Below are positions 4,878-6,262 of a stretch of DNA of 6,262 nucleotides, piece after piece. The notes under the pieces were generated by a model, which saw only the letters and a list, made by a program, of their open reading frames with translations, did no database searches and was not told where the DNA came from. The position numbers were made by a program, and so were the translations under genes. Positions within the stretch are counted from its first letter, which is position 1. Each line of letters starts with the position of its first letter. The DNA is from JBOGDS01 sp050743075 (lineage in GTDB: Bacteria; Actinomycetota; Actinomycetes; Jiangellales; Jiangellaceae). Location of the stretch: positions 1 through 6,262 of the forward strand of contig JBOGDS010000139.1 in the NCBI GenBank assembly GCA_050743075.1. The letters run 5' to 3'.

Positions 4878-5260
4878 CCGGGTGACCGGGTGTTCCGCGC
4901 CTTCACCGATCCGAACGAGCTGAAGATGTGGTTCTGGCCTACCGTGTTCGCCACGGAGGCCGCCTTCGACCCTCGGGTCGGCGGGGTCTATGCCATCCGA
5001 AAGCACGGGGCTGCCCGACGGTCAGAACATGGGCGTCTCCGGTCGCGTCGTCGAGGTCACGTACCCGGCCGTTTGGTGATCACGTGGCGATGGGACGGCG
5101 AGGACGACGAGTCCACCGTGCATCTCGGTCGGCGATCTCGACCGCGGGCTGACCGAACTCGTCCTCACCCACGACGGCCTGACGTCGGCCGAGGCCGGCG
5201 ACAACCACACCGCGGGCCGGACCGACTGCCTTGACCGAGCGGCTGGGCGCCGGGGGCTGA
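4878..5260 (+). pseudogene. AHSA1/SRPBCC-domain protein (START-like), 5'-truncated with several frameshifts
   Basis: AHSA1-type proteins have a small START/Bet v1-like ligand-binding fold; most bacterial members have no known ligand. Assembled across frames, the product reads DRVFRAFTDPNELKMWFWPT, ATEAAFDPRVGGVYAIRKHG, LPDGQNMGVSGRVVEVTYP, GRLVITWRWDGEDDESTV, ISVGDLDRGLTELVLTHDGL, TSAEAGDNHTAG, LTERLGAGG and stop (TGA 5258-5260). This is the normal AHSA1 order (V..AFTDP..L..W, GG.Y..R, G.V.E....RLV.TW, T.L.LTH.GL). Frame changes are needed in four places: an extra G in GGGG 5007-5010; a missing C in the run at about 5064-5066; about two bases missing near 5120; and a loss near 5230, where a CLDR-like segment is interrupted. 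The first ~15 residues, including the start codon, are absent, and PIG-L sequence ends directly before. It ends 9 nt from the stop of the convergent lipoprotein gene. Confidence 0.82.
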
Positions 5261-5269
5261 CCGGGCGGC

Positions 5270-5734
5270 CTAGCCCTCGATCGGGTTGCCGTCGGCGCCG
5301 ACCGCCCACCACACGCCCCTGACGGCCTGGCCGTTCACGTCGCCGGGGGCGGCGTCGGCCGCGAAGGTGTACAGCGGCCGTTCGTTGACCGTGAGCTGCG
5401 TGCCGCTCGGCGCGTCGATCGTGCCGAACATCGCCTGGTCGAGCCCGTCGGCGACCTCGAAGCCCTCGTCGACGATCGCGGGCGGCCAACTGTCGAGGCA
5501 CTCACCCGAGCAGTTGCTGGTTCCGGGCTCGTCCATGTCGAAGACGTACAGCGTGAAGCCCTGCGCATCGACCAGGACATCTCCGAGGCTGGTGTTGGCG
5601 ACGTCGACCGTGGCGTCGGAGGCCGCGGCGGCGGTGGTGTCGGTCGTGGCGTCGTCGGCGCCGTCGTCGTCGTCGCCGCATGCGGCAAACAGCAGTGCGA
5701 GCGCCGCCAGTCCGGCGGCGAGCTTCGTGGGCAC
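5270..5734 (-). CDS. secreted-repeat lipoprotein (Lipoprotein_15 / COG4315 family)
   Basis: The 154-residue product begins MPTKLAAGLAALALLFAACG, a lipoprotein signal peptide with a hydrophobic core and a lipobox-like FAAC (Cys19). It would thus be lipidated and anchored on the outer face of the membrane. An acidic, Asp/Thr/Ala-rich linker follows (residues 20-42). Then come two copies of the secreted repeat of unknown function (PF03640). The first is at about 52-88 (LVDAQGFTLYVFDMDEPG, then a Cys75-Cys79 pair and CLDSWPP). The second is at about 112-148 (NERPLYTFAADAAPGDVNGQ, then GVWWAVG). The GTG start at 5734 has GGGAGG upstream. The length and both repeats agree with an intact gene. The function of the family is unknown; a redox or metal-related envelope role is sometimes considered. 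It is 61 bp downstream of the thioesterase gene on the same strand. Confidence 0.88.
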   Translation of the reverse strand: MPTKLAAGLAALALLFAACGDDDDGADDATTDTTAAAASDATVDVANTSLGDVLVDAQGFTLYVFDMDEPGTSNCSGECLDSWPPAIVDEGFEVADGLDQAMFGTIDAPSGTQLTVNERPLYTFAADAAPGDVNGQAVRGVWWAVGADGNPIEG

Positions 5735-5795
5735 GTTGACGTACCTCCCGGTGGTGAGTTGGTCCTGGGAGATACGAGCCGGACCGACCGGGTGT
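5735..5795 (-). promoter_or_regulatory. short intergenic region with lipoprotein ribosome-binding site
   Basis: The 61 bp between the thioesterase stop and the lipoprotein start contain a strong Shine-Dalgarno (GGGAGG, about 9 nt before the GTG at 5734). No terminator hairpin with a T-run is visible, so read-through from the thioesterase gene is possible. Confidence 0.45.
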
Positions 5796-6239
5796 TCAAC
5801 CGAGCAGAGGGGCGTAGGTCACGGTCGCGACCGCGACCGGGTCGGGTTGGCCGACGGACGTGATGGTGACGTCGACGACCGACAACCGGCGACCCATGCG
5901 CAGCAGCCGGCCCTCGCCCACGAGATCGGACGGGGCGGGCGGGCGCAGGAAGCTGATGGTGAGGCTCGACGTGAGCGCGTCGACGCCCGCCGGGAGCTGA
6001 GCCAGGGTGAGCAGCCAGGCGACGGTGTCGGCCATGGTCATGAGCGTCGGCCCGGAGACGGTGCCGCCCGGCCGGATCTCGGCGCCCTCGGCGCTCACCC
6101 GGTAGCGCAGGCGGAGCCGCTTGTCGCCGACCTCCTCGACCGTGATGCGGGCCTGCATGCCGGTCTCGGGGAACGACCGGTGGAGCCGCTCGGTCAGCTC
6201 GGCGGCGGTCGAGGTCGGCGCGGTCGGCACCCGGGACAT
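5796..6239 (-). CDS. PaaI-like hotdog-fold acyl-CoA thioesterase
   Basis: The 147-residue product fits a single hotdog domain. It would hydrolyse small or aromatic acyl-CoA thioesters to free acid and CoA in the cytosol, usually as a tetramer. The central-helix signature RPGGTVSGPTLMTMADTVAW (residues 57-75) corresponds to the PaaI/YigI-type motif, in which a Gly-Gly turn leads into the hotdog helix and an acidic residue (Asp71) is the likely catalytic carboxylate. The usual His before GG is replaced here by Arg-Pro, as in several actinobacterial relatives. Later strands SSLTISFLRPPAPSDLVGEG and RMGRRLSVVDVTITSVGQP are typical of the fold (TI.F.RPA....L...G....GR.......). The ATG at 6239 gives the family length. 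The sequence just upstream has no convincing ribosome-binding site, so the start is less certain than the rest. The gene is intact. Substrate is unknown. Confidence 0.85.
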   Translation of the reverse strand: MSRVPTAPTSTAAELTERLHRSFPETGMQARITVEEVGDKRLRLRYRVSAEGAEIRPGGTVSGPTLMTMADTVAWLLTLAQLPAGVDALTSSLTISFLRPPAPSDLVGEGRLLRMGRRLSVVDVTITSVGQPDPVAVATVTYAPLLG

Positions 6240-6262
6240 CCCGGTGAGTCTTGCGGATTTGT

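Noticed and set aside
5335..5799. 154-codon - strand frame overlapping the lipoprotein gene
   Set aside because: It is Thr/Pro/Ser/Arg-rich and in a shifted frame. The frame ending at 5270 contains the signal peptide, lipobox and both repeats and is the real gene.
1..6262. CRISPR array, toxin-antitoxin pair, defence genes, tRNA or rRNA
   Set aside because: No regularly spaced direct repeats, no tRNA-like cloverleaf, no rRNA-like conserved blocks and no recognisable defence or toxin domains were found on either strand.

Overview
This 6.26-kb window is very GC-rich and uses G/C-ending codons and GTG starts. Its gene content suggests an actinobacterium, possibly from an Acidimicrobiia-like or Solirubrobacter-like group. 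The pointers are a DUF6458-type small membrane protein, an alpha-methylacyl-CoA racemase, a PIG-L deacetylase, an AHSA1-type protein, a secreted-repeat lipoprotein and a PaaI-like thioesterase. The lineage is an inference from gene content only.

The left part (1-2766) is a patchwork of broken genes. It holds a sugar-phosphate isomerase/epimerase cut at both ends and carrying a 1-nt insertion (+ strand, 1 to about 334). This abuts the start of an oppositely oriented gene (604 to about 336, - strand) that has lost its 3' part. A stretch with no recognisable gene follows (605-883). Next is the last ~30 codons of a berberine-bridge (BBE) FAD oxidoreductase (- strand), fused to the 3' end of a near-complete acyl-CoA synthetase (- strand). 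The synthetase has two 1-nt deletions and no usable start in its own frame. Upstream of it lies the left end of an IS630-family insertion sequence with a 51-codon transposase stub.

The right part (2766-6262) is better preserved. A DUF6458-type gene (- strand) diverges from an intact alpha-methylacyl-CoA racemase (+ strand). The racemase is followed 3 nt later by a PIG-L deacetylase with an internal deletion, then by an AHSA1/SRPBCC gene that has lost its N-terminus and contains several frameshifts. Converging on these are two intact - strand genes: a PaaI-like hotdog thioesterase and, downstream of it, a secreted-repeat lipoprotein.

The metabolic theme is acyl-CoA handling: activation by the synthetase, racemisation of 2-methylacyl-CoA, and thioester hydrolysis. 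No defence island, CRISPR array, RNA gene or clearly novel system is visible. The most notable property is the density of gene-to-gene junctions and single-base indels, many of them in short homopolymers. This could be true genomic decay around an IS or an error-rich, chimeric assembly; the sequence alone cannot decide, but the mixture of clean junctions and homopolymer indels makes artefact a serious possibility.
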